A stretch of 64,000 nucleotides of DNA from Hallerella succinigenes. GTDB lineage: Bacteria > Fibrobacterota > Fibrobacteria > Fibrobacterales > Fibrobacteraceae. Below, piece by piece: positions 9,108 through 16,759 of the stretch. Each line of letters starts with the position of its first letter. Position 1 is the stretch's first letter. Location: assembly GCF_002797675.1 (NCBI RefSeq), contig NZ_PGEX01000001.1:186001-250000 (forward strand), given 5' to 3'. Below the pieces are notes generated by a model. It was given only the letters and a program-made list of their open reading frames with translations. It ran no database searches and was not told the origin of the DNA. The position numbers were made by a program, and so were the translations under genes.

Positions 9108-9868
9108 ATGAGAGCATCCGCGTTTCTTTTTTCTTTGTAAATCTTTTCAGCGTTTTTGCCTTAGCAGACGTGTGTCCGCAGGATTTTATCGGAACTTCTG
9201 CCGTGATTTCCTTGGAAGGACGTTTTGTGAACCGCGAATTTTCCCGCGTCCACACGGACATCATTTGGCGTCACCATCCAAATGAGGCGGACACATTCGA
9301 CATCACGCTCTCCGGCAAGGAATCTTACCGCTATATTTCCACCCCGGACTTCCGCTATCTCGAATTCAAAAAAGAAAATGTGCGCCGTCAAATGGCCATG
9401 CACCATCTCCAGGAATACATCGGCGAAAGTCCTCTCAAATGGGACGACTTTGAACTGCTCGCCCGCGGAAATTACCTCTGCTACGACAGTCTGCACAACG
9501 ATTCCGCAGTCCTGTACACCGCCTATTCCCAAGCATGGTACTCCATTGTCAAAGGCCTCGGATCTCAGCCGGATTCTTTACAGATGAACGGCCCCCGTGG
9601 TGAAACTCGCAAGCTCCACATCCACTCCTGGAAGAAGTACAGCGCTATCACTGTTCCAACCATCATCGATTTTGAAGGCAATGATTACACCGGAAGCCTC
9701 TGGACAAGGACAGCGTTCCGCATTTACAAGCCGGCAGAAGCGAAGCCCTTTCCGAAAATAGAAGAGCCTAAAACTCCCCATCTGCAAAAAATATACAAAA
9801 CGGAATCAGTGTTTTGGAACCGGCTGGATAGCGAAGTTGAAGTTCCGCTGAAATTGCAAATGCACTAG
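9108..9868 (+). CDS. Secreted protein of unknown function, frameshifted in its signal peptide
   Basis: ATG 9108 opens MRASAFLFSL and then hits TAA at 9138. One base over, the frame reads FFFVNLFSVFALADVCPQDF and continues to 9868. Adding one T to the T6 run at 9127-9132 joins both parts into a normal signal peptide, MRASAFLFFFVNLFSVFALA, followed by the mature protein. The only in-frame start without the shift is GTG 9170, which would remove the signal peptide. So this is either phase variation, a sequencing error or early decay; the body is intact for about 230 codons. I recognise no family in the mature protein (SLEGRFVNREFSRVHTDI, several Trp/Tyr-rich strands). The 3' end overlaps the convergent beta-barrel gene by 63 bp. 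Confidence 0.6.
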
Positions 9869-10789
9869 GAATTGCTGCGAAAGATCTCCGCTGTAAAAGC
9901 GTTTCTTTTCACGCAGCCAGAAACCGCCGAGAAGAGTCAGCTTGCTTTCCTTGTTATCCCCCCAACGCAGCGAAGGTCCTAACAAAGAAATCGTGTAGCT
10001 GAGAGGTTCCTTGAGATACGTATTTCTCGAAGAGCGGGAATTTCCCGTGTTGTACTGGTTCAAATAACCGGCAACCGCCCAATTTTTCGTCAGCGGAATA
10101 TAGGTGTAAGCGATTAAATCAATGATATAATCCCGGCTAAAGACCGGAATGTTACGGCGGTAATCGTAACTTTTTCCTTCAAACGGCGTGCTGATATCGA
10201 CCAAGGTGAAATGCGTGCCGATACCGAGAATGGCATCCTCGCCAAACGCATATTCAAGGTCGAAGTAGAATGCAAAATTCTGCATAAAATCGACGGTCGC
10301 TTCATCGGAATAGACACGGTCCGTAATCCAGTCCGCATTCCAAGAATCCGCAATGTTACCGTTTTCCGCACTGCTAGCCAAAGTTATTTCCACATTCGAA
10401 TTGAAGTACGTGTAATGCTCGTACAGGAATCGTGCTTCAATCTGCGGATTCATCGCAAACGGACGACCGCCCAAACCGACGCGGAACCCTCCGTAGAACG
10501 GAGAAAGCTCTATTTCCGCGGAGACGCGTAAAAAAGCCGCATCCTCATCCAAGACATTCCCATACGGCAACTCGTAAAGCGGTTCAATCCAGTTGAACGA
10601 GATCGTTCCCGTCGCCTGGTTCAGCCACTGGCCCCAGACAAAAGGCGTATTCGCCGAAATGTTGTAAGAAAGGTTCGGACCGTACTGCAAGCGGTAAAGA
10701 CCGTTCATGTCAAAAATGTCTGCAAACACGCTACTGCCAAGCAACAGTGCACCAAGTCCGACTCTTTTGCACAAACGGGATAAATTCAT
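9806..10789 (-). CDS. Putative outer-membrane beta-barrel protein
   Basis: The 327-aa protein starts with a signal peptide (CKRVGLGALLLGSSVFA). The mature part consists of alternating-hydrophobicity strands rich in Tyr, Phe, Trp and Asn (for example YRLQYGPNLSYNISANT and FRVGLGGRPFAMNPQIEARF), as expected for an outer-membrane barrel. No family is recognised and no ligand motif is visible. No clear Shine-Dalgarno site precedes ATG 10789. Its last 63 bp overlap the 3' end of the secreted protein gene on the other strand. A lipid-transport operon diverges from its 5' side 123 bp away; a functional link is possible but unsupported. Confidence 0.65.
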   Translation of the reverse strand: MNLSRLCKRVGLGALLLGSSVFADIFDMNGLYRLQYGPNLSYNISANTPFVWGQWLNQATGTISFNWIEPLYELPYGNVLDEDAAFLRVSAEIELSPFYGGFRVGLGGRPFAMNPQIEARFLYEHYTYFNSNVEITLASSAENGNIADSWNADWITDRVYSDEATVDFMQNFAFYFDLEYAFGEDAILGIGTHFTLVDISTPFEGKSYDYRRNIPVFSRDYIIDLIAYTYIPLTKNWAVAGYLNQYNTGNSRSSRNTYLKEPLSYTISLLGPSLRWGDNKESKLTLLGGFWLREKKRFYSGDLSQQFLVHLQFQRNFNFAIQPVPKH

Positions 10790-10912
10790 CAGTTCAAAAG
10801 TAAAAATATTTTGCGCTTTTTTAAATCAATTCATCCGCAATCTATCCGTTTCTATCGCATTACAAACGAATTCCGTCAAGAAGTCTGCTTTTCTTTTCTA
10901 AATTGCAGCACA

Positions 10913-11980
10913 ATGGATAATTTTACGACAGTTTCACTCCCGAGGGATATTTCTCCGAAGGATCTCGCAACCCTCCAAAAGCGTTGCCATCGCATTTTAC
11001 GCCATGGCGACCTTCGTTTGGACGGTTCGGCTGTCGAATCCCTGGATTTTTTCGGGGAAACCTTCCTTGCCGACATCGCCACCGCCGCTGAAAATTTGAA
11101 CCGGCGCTGTGTACTCAAAGGCTTTGCCGCCCCGATTCGCGAAAAACTTTCGAAACTCACGGTCAATATCGTTCCCCCAAAAGACGACAGCCAAAAGATG
11201 AGCTTTATCGAAAAGCTCGGCGAGCGTGGGTTCTACATTTTGGACGGTTTTAAAAATTTTGCTTACCTCTTAAGCGAATGCATCTACTGGACATTCTTCC
11301 GAGTTTTCGATAAAAACCACATTCCGTTTCACGGCACCTCGCTCCAACTGTTCCGTTTGGGCAGCAACGCCTGCGGTATCGTTTTTCTACTCGTCTTTTT
11401 GATCGCCTTTTCGCTTGCCTTCCAAAGCTCGTTTATGCTGAATGCGGTGGGCGGCGGTTCTTACCTCGCCGGCGGTCTCGGATTTTTGATGTTCGCCGAA
11501 ATCGGACCCCTTCTGAGTTCGATTATTCTGGCGGGGCGCTCGGGAAGCTCGATTACCGCAGAAATTGCGAGCATGACCGTTGCAGAAGAAATCAAGGCGC
11601 TGCGGACCATGGGTATTCCCCCGATCCAGTTTTTGGTGCTCCCCCGTTTTAAGGCGCTGAGCGTTGCGGTCCCTATTCTTTCGTTCTGTTCCTCAATCTT
11701 CGGATGCCTTGCCGGTATGATCGTCGCCGATCTCGTCTGTGAGATTTCCCCGTACAACTATATCCTTTCGCTGAAAGACGGAATCACCGTCACGTTGATC
11801 CTCAAGAGCATGGTCAAGTCTCTCGTCTTCGGATGGATCATTGCCCTTGTCGCAGCCCAAAAGGGTTTGAATGTACGCGGTGGTGCAGACGCTGTCGGCA
11901 AAGCTACCACCTCTTGCGTGGTGACGTCCATTTCGGGCATCATCATCGCCGACGCCATTTTCTCGTTCATCTTCTATTAA
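10913..11980 (+). CDS. mlaE: MlaE-type lipid ABC permease with N-terminal STAS domain
   Basis: The 355-aa protein fuses two parts. Residues 1-95 resemble a STAS domain (LRLDGSAVESLDFFGETFLADI), the role played by separate MlaB in Escherichia coli. From about residue 150 it is a MlaE/YrbE permease with five to six membrane segments and the family signature (EIGPLLSSIILAGRSGSSITAE, followed by MTVAEEIKALRTMGI). MlaE is the inner-membrane core of the transporter that moves phospholipids between inner and outer membranes. ATG 10913 has no clear ribosome site; the frame extends upstream but conserved sequence begins here. The MlaF gene starts 7 bp downstream. Confidence 0.9.
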   Translation: MDNFTTVSLPRDISPKDLATLQKRCHRILRHGDLRLDGSAVESLDFFGETFLADIATAAENLNRRCVLKGFAAPIREKLSKLTVNIVPPKDDSQKMSFIEKLGERGFYILDGFKNFAYLLSECIYWTFFRVFDKNHIPFHGTSLQLFRLGSNACGIVFLLVFLIAFSLAFQSSFMLNAVGGGSYLAGGLGFLMFAEIGPLLSSIILAGRSGSSITAEIASMTVAEEIKALRTMGIPPIQFLVLPRFKALSVAVPILSFCSSIFGCLAGMIVADLVCEISPYNYILSLKDGITVTLILKSMVKSLVFGWIIALVAAQKGLNVRGGADAVGKATTSCVVTSISGIIIADAIFSFIFY

Positions 11981-11987
11981 AGGTTCT

Positions 11988-12767
11988 ATGTCCGCACTTG
12001 ACGTCAAACATCTCCGTGCCGGTTACGGTCAAAAGATTATCCTAGAGGATATCTCTTTTACCGTGCAGCCTCGTGAGATCCGAATGATTCTCGGTGCTTC
12101 GGGATGCGGCAAGTCCACTCTTCTGAACAATATTCTAAAGCTCGAGCATGCGATTTCGGGAACGCTTTCCTTCTTTGGCGAAGAAATCCAGACCAAGGAG
12201 CCGATTCCCGACAGACTGCGCCGTCGCATGGGCGTCCTTTTCCAAGGTGGCGCATTGCTCACGAACCTGACCGTCGCCGAAAACGTCGCCCTTCCGCTGC
12301 GCCGCAGCTATCCGAAGCTCGCTCAGACGACTCTGAACGAAATCGTCGCCGACCGTTTAGAAAAGGTTCACCTGCTGAACGCCTTTTACAAGTTCCCCTC
12401 GGAACTTTCGGGCGGTATGCGCAAGCGTGCGGCTCTTGCCCGCGCCATCGCCTTTGAACCGGAGCTTCTCTTTTGCGACGAACCTTCCGCAGGTCTTGAC
12501 CCGGTCACGTCCCGTTCGCTCGACGAACTGCTGCTAGAACTCCGCGATACGCTCGGCGTTTCCGTCATCATCGTATCGCATGAACTGGAAAGTATCAAGA
12601 CGATTACGGACAAGTTCATCTACCTGCAGAACGGAAACATTTTGATGGATGGAACCTTGGATGAAGGTCTCCACTCCGACATTCCAGTCATTCACAAGTT
12701 CTTTGCCCGCGAGCACGACAATCCTGTAGTGAACAAACGATTCATCCATTTTGAGTTTGAGAATTAA
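11988..12767 (+). CDS. mlaF: MlaF-type lipid ABC transporter ATPase
   Basis: The 259-aa ABC ATPase shows Walker A GASGCGKST (about residue 36), the Q-loop region LFQGGAL, signature LSGGMRKRAALARA, Walker B LLFCDEPSAGLDP and switch His in VSHE. LFQGGALLTNLTV and the SGGMRKR variant are typical of MlaF/Mkl ATPases. It powers the MlaE permease from the cytoplasmic face. AAGG lies just before ATG 11988, and MlaD follows 9 bp downstream, so the three genes form one transcriptional unit. Confidence 0.93.
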   Translation: MSALDVKHLRAGYGQKIILEDISFTVQPREIRMILGASGCGKSTLLNNILKLEHAISGTLSFFGEEIQTKEPIPDRLRRRMGVLFQGGALLTNLTVAENVALPLRRSYPKLAQTTLNEIVADRLEKVHLLNAFYKFPSELSGGMRKRAALARAIAFEPELLFCDEPSAGLDPVTSRSLDELLLELRDTLGVSVIIVSHELESIKTITDKFIYLQNGNILMDGTLDEGLHSDIPVIHKFFAREHDNPVVNKRFIHFEFEN

Positions 12768-12776
12768 AAGGTTTTT

Positions 12777-13700
12777 ATGGATACCACAAGAACAGAACGC
12801 ATCCGACTCGGCATTTTTCTACTGATCTGCTTGGGACTGGCAATCGGCTTTACGGTCTTTATCGCCCAGCAGCAGCTGTCCAAGCACAAGACCGATTACT
12901 ACACGATCTTTTCGGAATCGGTCATCGGCCTTTCGATCGATGCGAAGGTGAAGCTGAACGGTATCGAAGTCGGTAACGTCACCGACATCTATATCGACAG
13001 CACGAACCTCGACAATGTCGTCGTCCGCTTTAACGTCCGCGAAGACACGCCGATCAAGACCGGCACCCGCGCCCAGATGACGCACGGCATTTCGCTTACC
13101 GGCCAAAAGGATCTTGTTCTTTCGGGCGGACGGGTCGGCGAACAGGACATTCCCGAAGGCGGTTACGTTCCTGCCGCTCCGAATGCGATTACCCAAGTTC
13201 TTGGCAAAGCAGGCAACTCGGTGGAACGCATCGAAAGGATCTTTGAACAGCTGAACAAAATCCTTTCCGATGAAAACGCCCAGGCGATTTCGAACACACT
13301 CAAGAACTTGGAAAAGACGAGCGAAAACACAAGCAAATTGAGCCGCAACGCTCAAAAACCGATGCAGGAAATCGAAGCGGCAGCAACCTCCCTGCACAAG
13401 ACGCTCGACGACGTGGAACAGGCGCAGATCGCGAAGAAGCTCGAAACGAACCTTGTGCTTCTCCAGGAAAAGCTCGACGTCATCGACACGAAGTCCCTAA
13501 ACGATAACCTGGTTTCCGCTCTGGAATCCGTGAACCATCTTTCCCAAAGAGCGGACCTCGCCCTGTATAACAATCAGGGTCGCCTGTCCGAAGTCTTGGA
13601 TCAGCTGAACGCGGTCCTTTCGAACCTGAACGACTTCTCGCAAAAGATCAAGCAGAATCCGTCTGCGCTCATCCGTTCCGAAGCCCCAGCCGGTCGCTAA
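12777..13700 (+). CDS. mlaD: MlaD/MCE-domain lipid transport protein
   Basis: The 307-aa protein has one N-terminal membrane anchor (LGIFLLICLGLAIGFTVFIA), then a single MCE domain (about residues 38-118: FSESVIGLSIDAKVKLNGIEVG, with VVRFNV and ISLTGQKDLVLSGG). The C-terminal 180 residues are helical coiled coil (repeats such as LKNLEKTSENTSKLSRNAQ), longer than in E. coli MlaD and closer to long-tailed MCE proteins. MCE proteins form hexameric rings that hold lipid in the periplasm. A lipoprotein gene of the matching auxiliary family follows 15 bp downstream. Confidence 0.9.
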   Translation: MDTTRTERIRLGIFLLICLGLAIGFTVFIAQQQLSKHKTDYYTIFSESVIGLSIDAKVKLNGIEVGNVTDIYIDSTNLDNVVVRFNVREDTPIKTGTRAQMTHGISLTGQKDLVLSGGRVGEQDIPEGGYVPAAPNAITQVLGKAGNSVERIERIFEQLNKILSDENAQAISNTLKNLEKTSENTSKLSRNAQKPMQEIEAAATSLHKTLDDVEQAQIAKKLETNLVLLQEKLDVIDTKSLNDNLVSALESVNHLSQRADLALYNNQGRLSEVLDQLNAVLSNLNDFSQKIKQNPSALIRSEAPAGR

Positions 13701-13715
13701 CCCGAGGTAATTCCC

Positions 13716-14339
13716 ATGAAAAAATCTTTGCTGACTTCTGCCCTCGCCCTCTCGATGTTTCTCCTTTCCGCCTGTTCCAGTTCGGCGACGCTCACGCGGT
13801 ATTACACGCTCGCTTCGGACTTTTCCGTCAAGGCTTCCAAAAGCTATCCGTACAAGGTCGTCGTGAAAAAATTCACCGTCGATCCGGCGTACAATTCTTC
13901 GAACATCGTCTACCGCGAATCCCCGTATGACTTTATGGCATACAACCACGACCTGTGGGCGACTTCCCCGGCTCATCAGATTGCGAACGTATTCACCGAA
14001 GACCTGCAAAAGAGTGGACTCTTTGAAAAGGTAGAACAGCGCGCCACGGAAATGCCGGACATGGAATTCACCGGATTCCTGATGGCGATCGAAGAAGTTG
14101 ACAACGATTCGACCGACCGCTACGCCCGCGTCGCGATCGAACTCGCCTTCCGCGATGTAAAAAAGGATTCGACCCTCTGGAAAAAAGTCTATGACGAAAA
14201 GGAACCGTTGGAAGGTTCCGAACCGCGTGAAATCGCAAAATCCGCTTCCAAACTCGTCAATCGCTATGCCGAAGATGCCGTCCAGGAAATCGAAAAGCTC
14301 CTAGAAAGCATGAAAGCCCCGGATTCCGAAGTGCAGTAA
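13716..14339 (+). CDS. ABC-type transport auxiliary lipoprotein (PqiC-like)
   Basis: The 207-aa protein begins with a lipoprotein signal peptide (lipobox LLSAC, Cys20). The mature part, TRYYTLAS then VVVKKFTVDPAYNSSNIVYRES with YDFMAYNHDLWATSPAHQIANVF, matches the auxiliary lipoproteins of MCE systems (PqiC/DUF330 type), which sit in the outer membrane and help complete the lipid path. GAGG lies about nine bases before ATG. It takes the position that MlaC or PqiC takes elsewhere; there is no MlaC or MlaA homologue in the window. This is the last gene of the mlaEFD unit. Confidence 0.82.
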   Translation: MKKSLLTSALALSMFLLSACSSSATLTRYYTLASDFSVKASKSYPYKVVVKKFTVDPAYNSSNIVYRESPYDFMAYNHDLWATSPAHQIANVFTEDLQKSGLFEKVEQRATEMPDMEFTGFLMAIEEVDNDSTDRYARVAIELAFRDVKKDSTLWKKVYDEKEPLEGSEPREIAKSASKLVNRYAEDAVQEIEKLLESMKAPDSEVQ

Positions 14340-14409
14340 AAATTTACTATCGGTCAAAAGAAAATTTTTTTATCTTACAAAAGGTTAAAACGCATTTTTA
14401 GGAGCGATT

Positions 14410-14838
14410 ATGAAGTGGAATAAGTTGATCGTACTCGGACTTGCGGCTCTCAGCCTTTCCGCGTGCAATAGCCGCCATTCTTCCCCGGTCCTCGTCGAAC
14501 GCGGCGTGGAACAGTACGAACGCGAATACTTCGCGACGAAGGAAAGCATGGGCATTGAAAAGCGCCTGAAGGATATCTTCCTCCAGGGCTACATCGAAGA
14601 AGGCATGACCCAGGAAATGGTGAACCTTCTTTGGGGACCTCCTGACCGCGAAATGCAAGACGGCTATGTGTGGGAATACCTCACGACAGACGGCAACCTG
14701 ATCACGCGCCTCAAGTGGAAGGAGCCGGAAATTGTCCGTTTGAAGGGCTATGAACACGAACTCGTGCTCGAAAAAATTGAAGGAGACCGCTACGGTGGTT
14801 CTCAGCCTCCGAAGAAGAGCCTCGAAAACGTCTATTAA
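14410..14838 (+). CDS. Small lipoprotein with BamE/SmpA-like motif
   Basis: The 142-aa protein has a lipoprotein signal (AALSLSAC, Cys19). The segment YIEEGMTQEMVNLLWGPPDR matches the start of BamE/SmpA-OmlA-like domains (GMTxxxVxxLxGxP), and the following YVWEYLTTDG and LKWKEPEIVRLKG strands fit that fold. BamE helps outer-membrane protein assembly, but many unrelated lipoproteins share this domain, so the exact job is open. AGGAG precedes ATG 14410. It lies 70 bp behind the Mla lipoprotein gene, with an AT-rich gap that may carry its own promoter, and is followed by a strong hairpin. Confidence 0.65.
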   Translation: MKWNKLIVLGLAALSLSACNSRHSSPVLVERGVEQYEREYFATKESMGIEKRLKDIFLQGYIEEGMTQEMVNLLWGPPDREMQDGYVWEYLTTDGNLITRLKWKEPEIVRLKGYEHELVLEKIEGDRYGGSQPPKKSLENVY

Positions 14839-14859
14839 TCCCAAATTCTAGACCTTTTG

Positions 14860-14891
14860 AAAAAGCGTTGTTCCAAGACAGCGCTTTTTTT
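14860..14891 (+). terminator. Intrinsic terminator
   Basis: AAAAAGCG plus TGT pairs with ACA plus CGCTTTTT around a short loop, ending in seven T residues. It separates the lipoprotein gene from tpiA. Confidence 0.85.
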
Positions 14892-14943
14892 CTACATTTG
14901 ACTTCGAATTTCAAAACATAACCCTATTGAAGGAGTTAACATA

Positions 14944-15705
14944 ATGCGTCAGTATATTATTGCTGGTAACTGGAAGATGAACAAGACCGTTAGCGAAAGC
15001 GTTCAGCTCGCTAAGGATATCGTGGAAGCCGTCAAGGACGTGAAGAAGACTGAAGTCGTCATTGCTCCGACCTACCTCGCCGCTGCAAAAGTTGCAGATG
15101 TCGTCAAGGGCACCAACGTGAAGCTCGCTATCCAGGACATCCACTGGAAGGACCAGGGCGCATACACCGGTAAGGTTTCCATCGACATGGTCAAGGAAAT
15201 CGGAGCAGAATATGTGATCATCGGTCACTCCGAACAGCGTCAGTACTTCCATGAAACGGAAGAAACCGTGAACCTCAAGGTCAAGAAGACCCTCGAAGCG
15301 GGCCTCAAGCCGATTATCTGCATTGGCGAAACTCTCGAGCAGCGCAACGGCGGCATCTTGAAGGAAATCCTCGGTCTGCAGATCAAGGGCGCATTCAAGG
15401 ACGTTTCCGCTGAAGACGCTGCAAAGTGCGTTCTCGCATACGAACCGGTTTGGGCTATCGGCACTGGCGTGACCGCTACCGACGAACAGGCTCAGGACAC
15501 GCAGGCTTACGCACGTTCCGTCGTGAAGGAAATCTACGGCGAAGCTGTTGCTGAAGGCATGCGCATTCAGTACGGTGGCTCCATGAAGGGTGCAAACGCT
15601 CCGGGCCTCCTCGCTCAGAAGGACATCGACGGCGGTCTCATTGGCGGTGCTGGCCTCAAGGCTGACACTTTCAAGGCTATCATCGACGCAGCAGAAGCTA
15701 AGTAA
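14944..15705 (+). CDS. tpiA: Triosephosphate isomerase
   Basis: The 253-aa protein carries all catalytic signatures: GNWKMN (Lys13), IIGHSEQRQ (His about 97) and AYEPVWAIGTG (catalytic Glu), with the phosphate-binding GGSMK and GLIGGAGL near the end. It interconverts dihydroxyacetone phosphate and glyceraldehyde 3-phosphate in glycolysis. GGAG lies eight bases before ATG 14944. Codon use is strongly biased (AAG, GAA, GTC, CTC), as expected for a highly expressed gene. secG follows after 24 bp, a pairing seen in many bacteria. Confidence 0.98.
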   Translation: MRQYIIAGNWKMNKTVSESVQLAKDIVEAVKDVKKTEVVIAPTYLAAAKVADVVKGTNVKLAIQDIHWKDQGAYTGKVSIDMVKEIGAEYVIIGHSEQRQYFHETEETVNLKVKKTLEAGLKPIICIGETLEQRNGGILKEILGLQIKGAFKDVSAEDAAKCVLAYEPVWAIGTGVTATDEQAQDTQAYARSVVKEIYGEAVAEGMRIQYGGSMKGANAPGLLAQKDIDGGLIGGAGLKADTFKAIIDAAEAK

Positions 15706-15729
15706 TTTAAGCGCAAGGTAAATCAGAAC

Positions 15730-16113
15730 ATGTCTACACTTTTTTGGGTCGGAATCGTAATCCACGTCTTCCTTTGCCTCTTCCTCGTCATGCTGATTCT
15801 CCTTCAGAATGACAAGATGGGCGGTCTCGCAGGTCTCGGCGGAATGACTTCCCAGTCTGCCTTCTCGACAGCAGGAGCTGCTACTTTCGTTCAGAAGCTT
15901 ACGCGGATTGTCGGCATCGTTTATTTGGTGCTCGTCTTCGCTCTGGGTTATATGACTATCCAGCAGGATCGTTCGGCAAAGTCCACTTCTGCCTTGAAGC
16001 AGTCTGCCGAACAGACCGCTACTTCGCAAGAAGTTCCGCAGCTTCCGGCTGCAACGATTCCCGCAGCAGAACCGGCAGCCGTTCCGGCAGCACCGGCTCC
16101 AGCCGCACAGTAA
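15730..16113 (+). CDS. secG: SecG, protein-export membrane subunit
   Basis: The 127-aa protein has two membrane segments (residues 5-25 and 58-78) separated by the SecG loop (LLQNDKMGGLAGLGGMTSQSAFSTAGAATFVQKLTRI). SecG assists SecYE translocation. The C-terminal 45 residues form an Ala/Pro-rich tail ending PAAVPAAPAPAAQ, longer than E. coli SecG and probably unstructured. It shares a unit with tpiA, and tRNA-Leu begins 25 bp downstream. Confidence 0.93.
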   Translation: MSTLFWVGIVIHVFLCLFLVMLILLQNDKMGGLAGLGGMTSQSAFSTAGAATFVQKLTRIVGIVYLVLVFALGYMTIQQDRSAKSTSALKQSAEQTATSQEVPQLPAATIPAAEPAAVPAAPAPAAQ

Positions 16114-16138
16114 CCTAAGCGTTTGAACAAGTTCTGAC

Positions 16139-16223
16139 GCGGTCGTGGTGGAATTTGGTAGACACGCTAGCTTGAGGTGCTAGTGCGAGCAATCGCTTGA
16201 CAGTTCAAGTCTGTCCGACCGCA
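16139..16223 (+). tRNA. tRNA-Leu (GAG), copy 1
   Basis: The 85-nt class II tRNA has acceptor GCGGTCG/CGACCGC, discriminator A, anticodon stem CTAGC/GCTAG with loop TTGAGGT (anticodon GAG, reads CUC/CUU), a long variable arm and T arm GACAG/CTGTC with TTCAAGT. CCA is not encoded. It has no clear promoter of its own and may be expressed from the tpiA-secG unit. It is identical to the copy at 16559. Confidence 0.95.
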
Positions 16224-16224
16224 T

Positions 16225-16260
16225 AAAGGTCCGGTTCTGAAAAGAATCGGACCTTTTGCT
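16225..16260 (+). terminator. Terminator after tRNA-Leu copy 1
   Basis: AAAGGTCCGGTTC and GAATCGGACCTTT form a 13-bp stem (one G-U pair) with a TGAAAA loop and T tail. The same hairpin follows copy 2, so it was duplicated with the tRNA. Confidence 0.9.
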
Positions 16261-16265
16261 TTATA

Positions 16266-16500
16266 CAGCACTCCCAAAAGTTCCAAGTTCTAAACGCAAA
16301 AAAAAGACTGTCCGATGCCTCGCGGCAATGCAGGTATCTTTTTCCATCTAAAGATTGGATCTTCCGGATTTTCGATGTCAAAGATTCCCGCAGCGATGTT
16401 TTTTTCCTTCAAAACTTTTGGAAGTTCGACAATACAAAACGAACGTCTAAGTTTGGATTTTGGGGATCTAAAAAGTTAAAGATTTTTCATTTTTTGCACG
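16266..16500 (+). repeat. Decayed half of a segmental duplication containing a TPR-gene 3' remnant
   Basis: Between the two tRNA copies the sequence still resembles what follows copy 2: first AAGTTCCAAG and AAGACTGTC blocks, then CCGGATTTTCGATGTCAAAG at about 16357-16376 against CCGGATTTTCGATATCGAGA at 16769-16788, the 3' end of the TPR gene. Read on the minus strand the remnant gives FDIENPE against LDIENPD in the intact gene. So tRNA, terminator and the end of the TPR gene were copied together about 420 bp apart, and the left copy decayed. The remainder is AT-rich and leads into the copy 2 promoter. Confidence 0.65.
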
Positions 16501-16507
16501 ATTCCTT

Positions 16508-16536
16508 TTGACAAAATCCAGATTTTATTCTATATT
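16508..16536 (+). promoter_or_regulatory. Promoter of tRNA-Leu copy 2
   Basis: TTGACA (16508-16513), a 17-bp spacer and TATATT (16531-16536) match the strongest promoter form in this window; the tRNA starts 22 bp after the -10 element. Confidence 0.85.
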
Positions 16537-16558
16537 ACCGCACGTAACCAATTCTAAC

Positions 16559-16643
16559 GCGGTCGTGGTGGAATTTGGTAGACACGCTAGCTTGAGGTGC
16601 TAGTGCGAGCAATCGCTTGACAGTTCAAGTCTGTCCGACCGCA
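16559..16643 (+). tRNA. tRNA-Leu (GAG), copy 2
   Basis: It is base-for-base identical to the copy at 16139-16223, including flanks from a few bases upstream to past the terminator. Unlike copy 1 it has an excellent promoter directly upstream. Confidence 0.95.
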
Positions 16644-16644
16644 T

Positions 16645-16680
16645 AAAGGTCCGGTTCTGAAAAGAATCGGACCTTTTGCT
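16645..16680 (+). terminator. Terminator after tRNA-Leu copy 2
   Basis: It is the same 13-bp hairpin and T tail as after copy 1. It lies between this tRNA and the end of the convergent TPR gene and may serve both directions. Confidence 0.88.
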
Positions 16681-16759
16681 TTATACATCGATTCCTGAAA
16701 GTTCCAAGGCTTAAAGCGCAAAACGAAAGACTGTCTTATTTCTTCATTTCAAATTGGAA

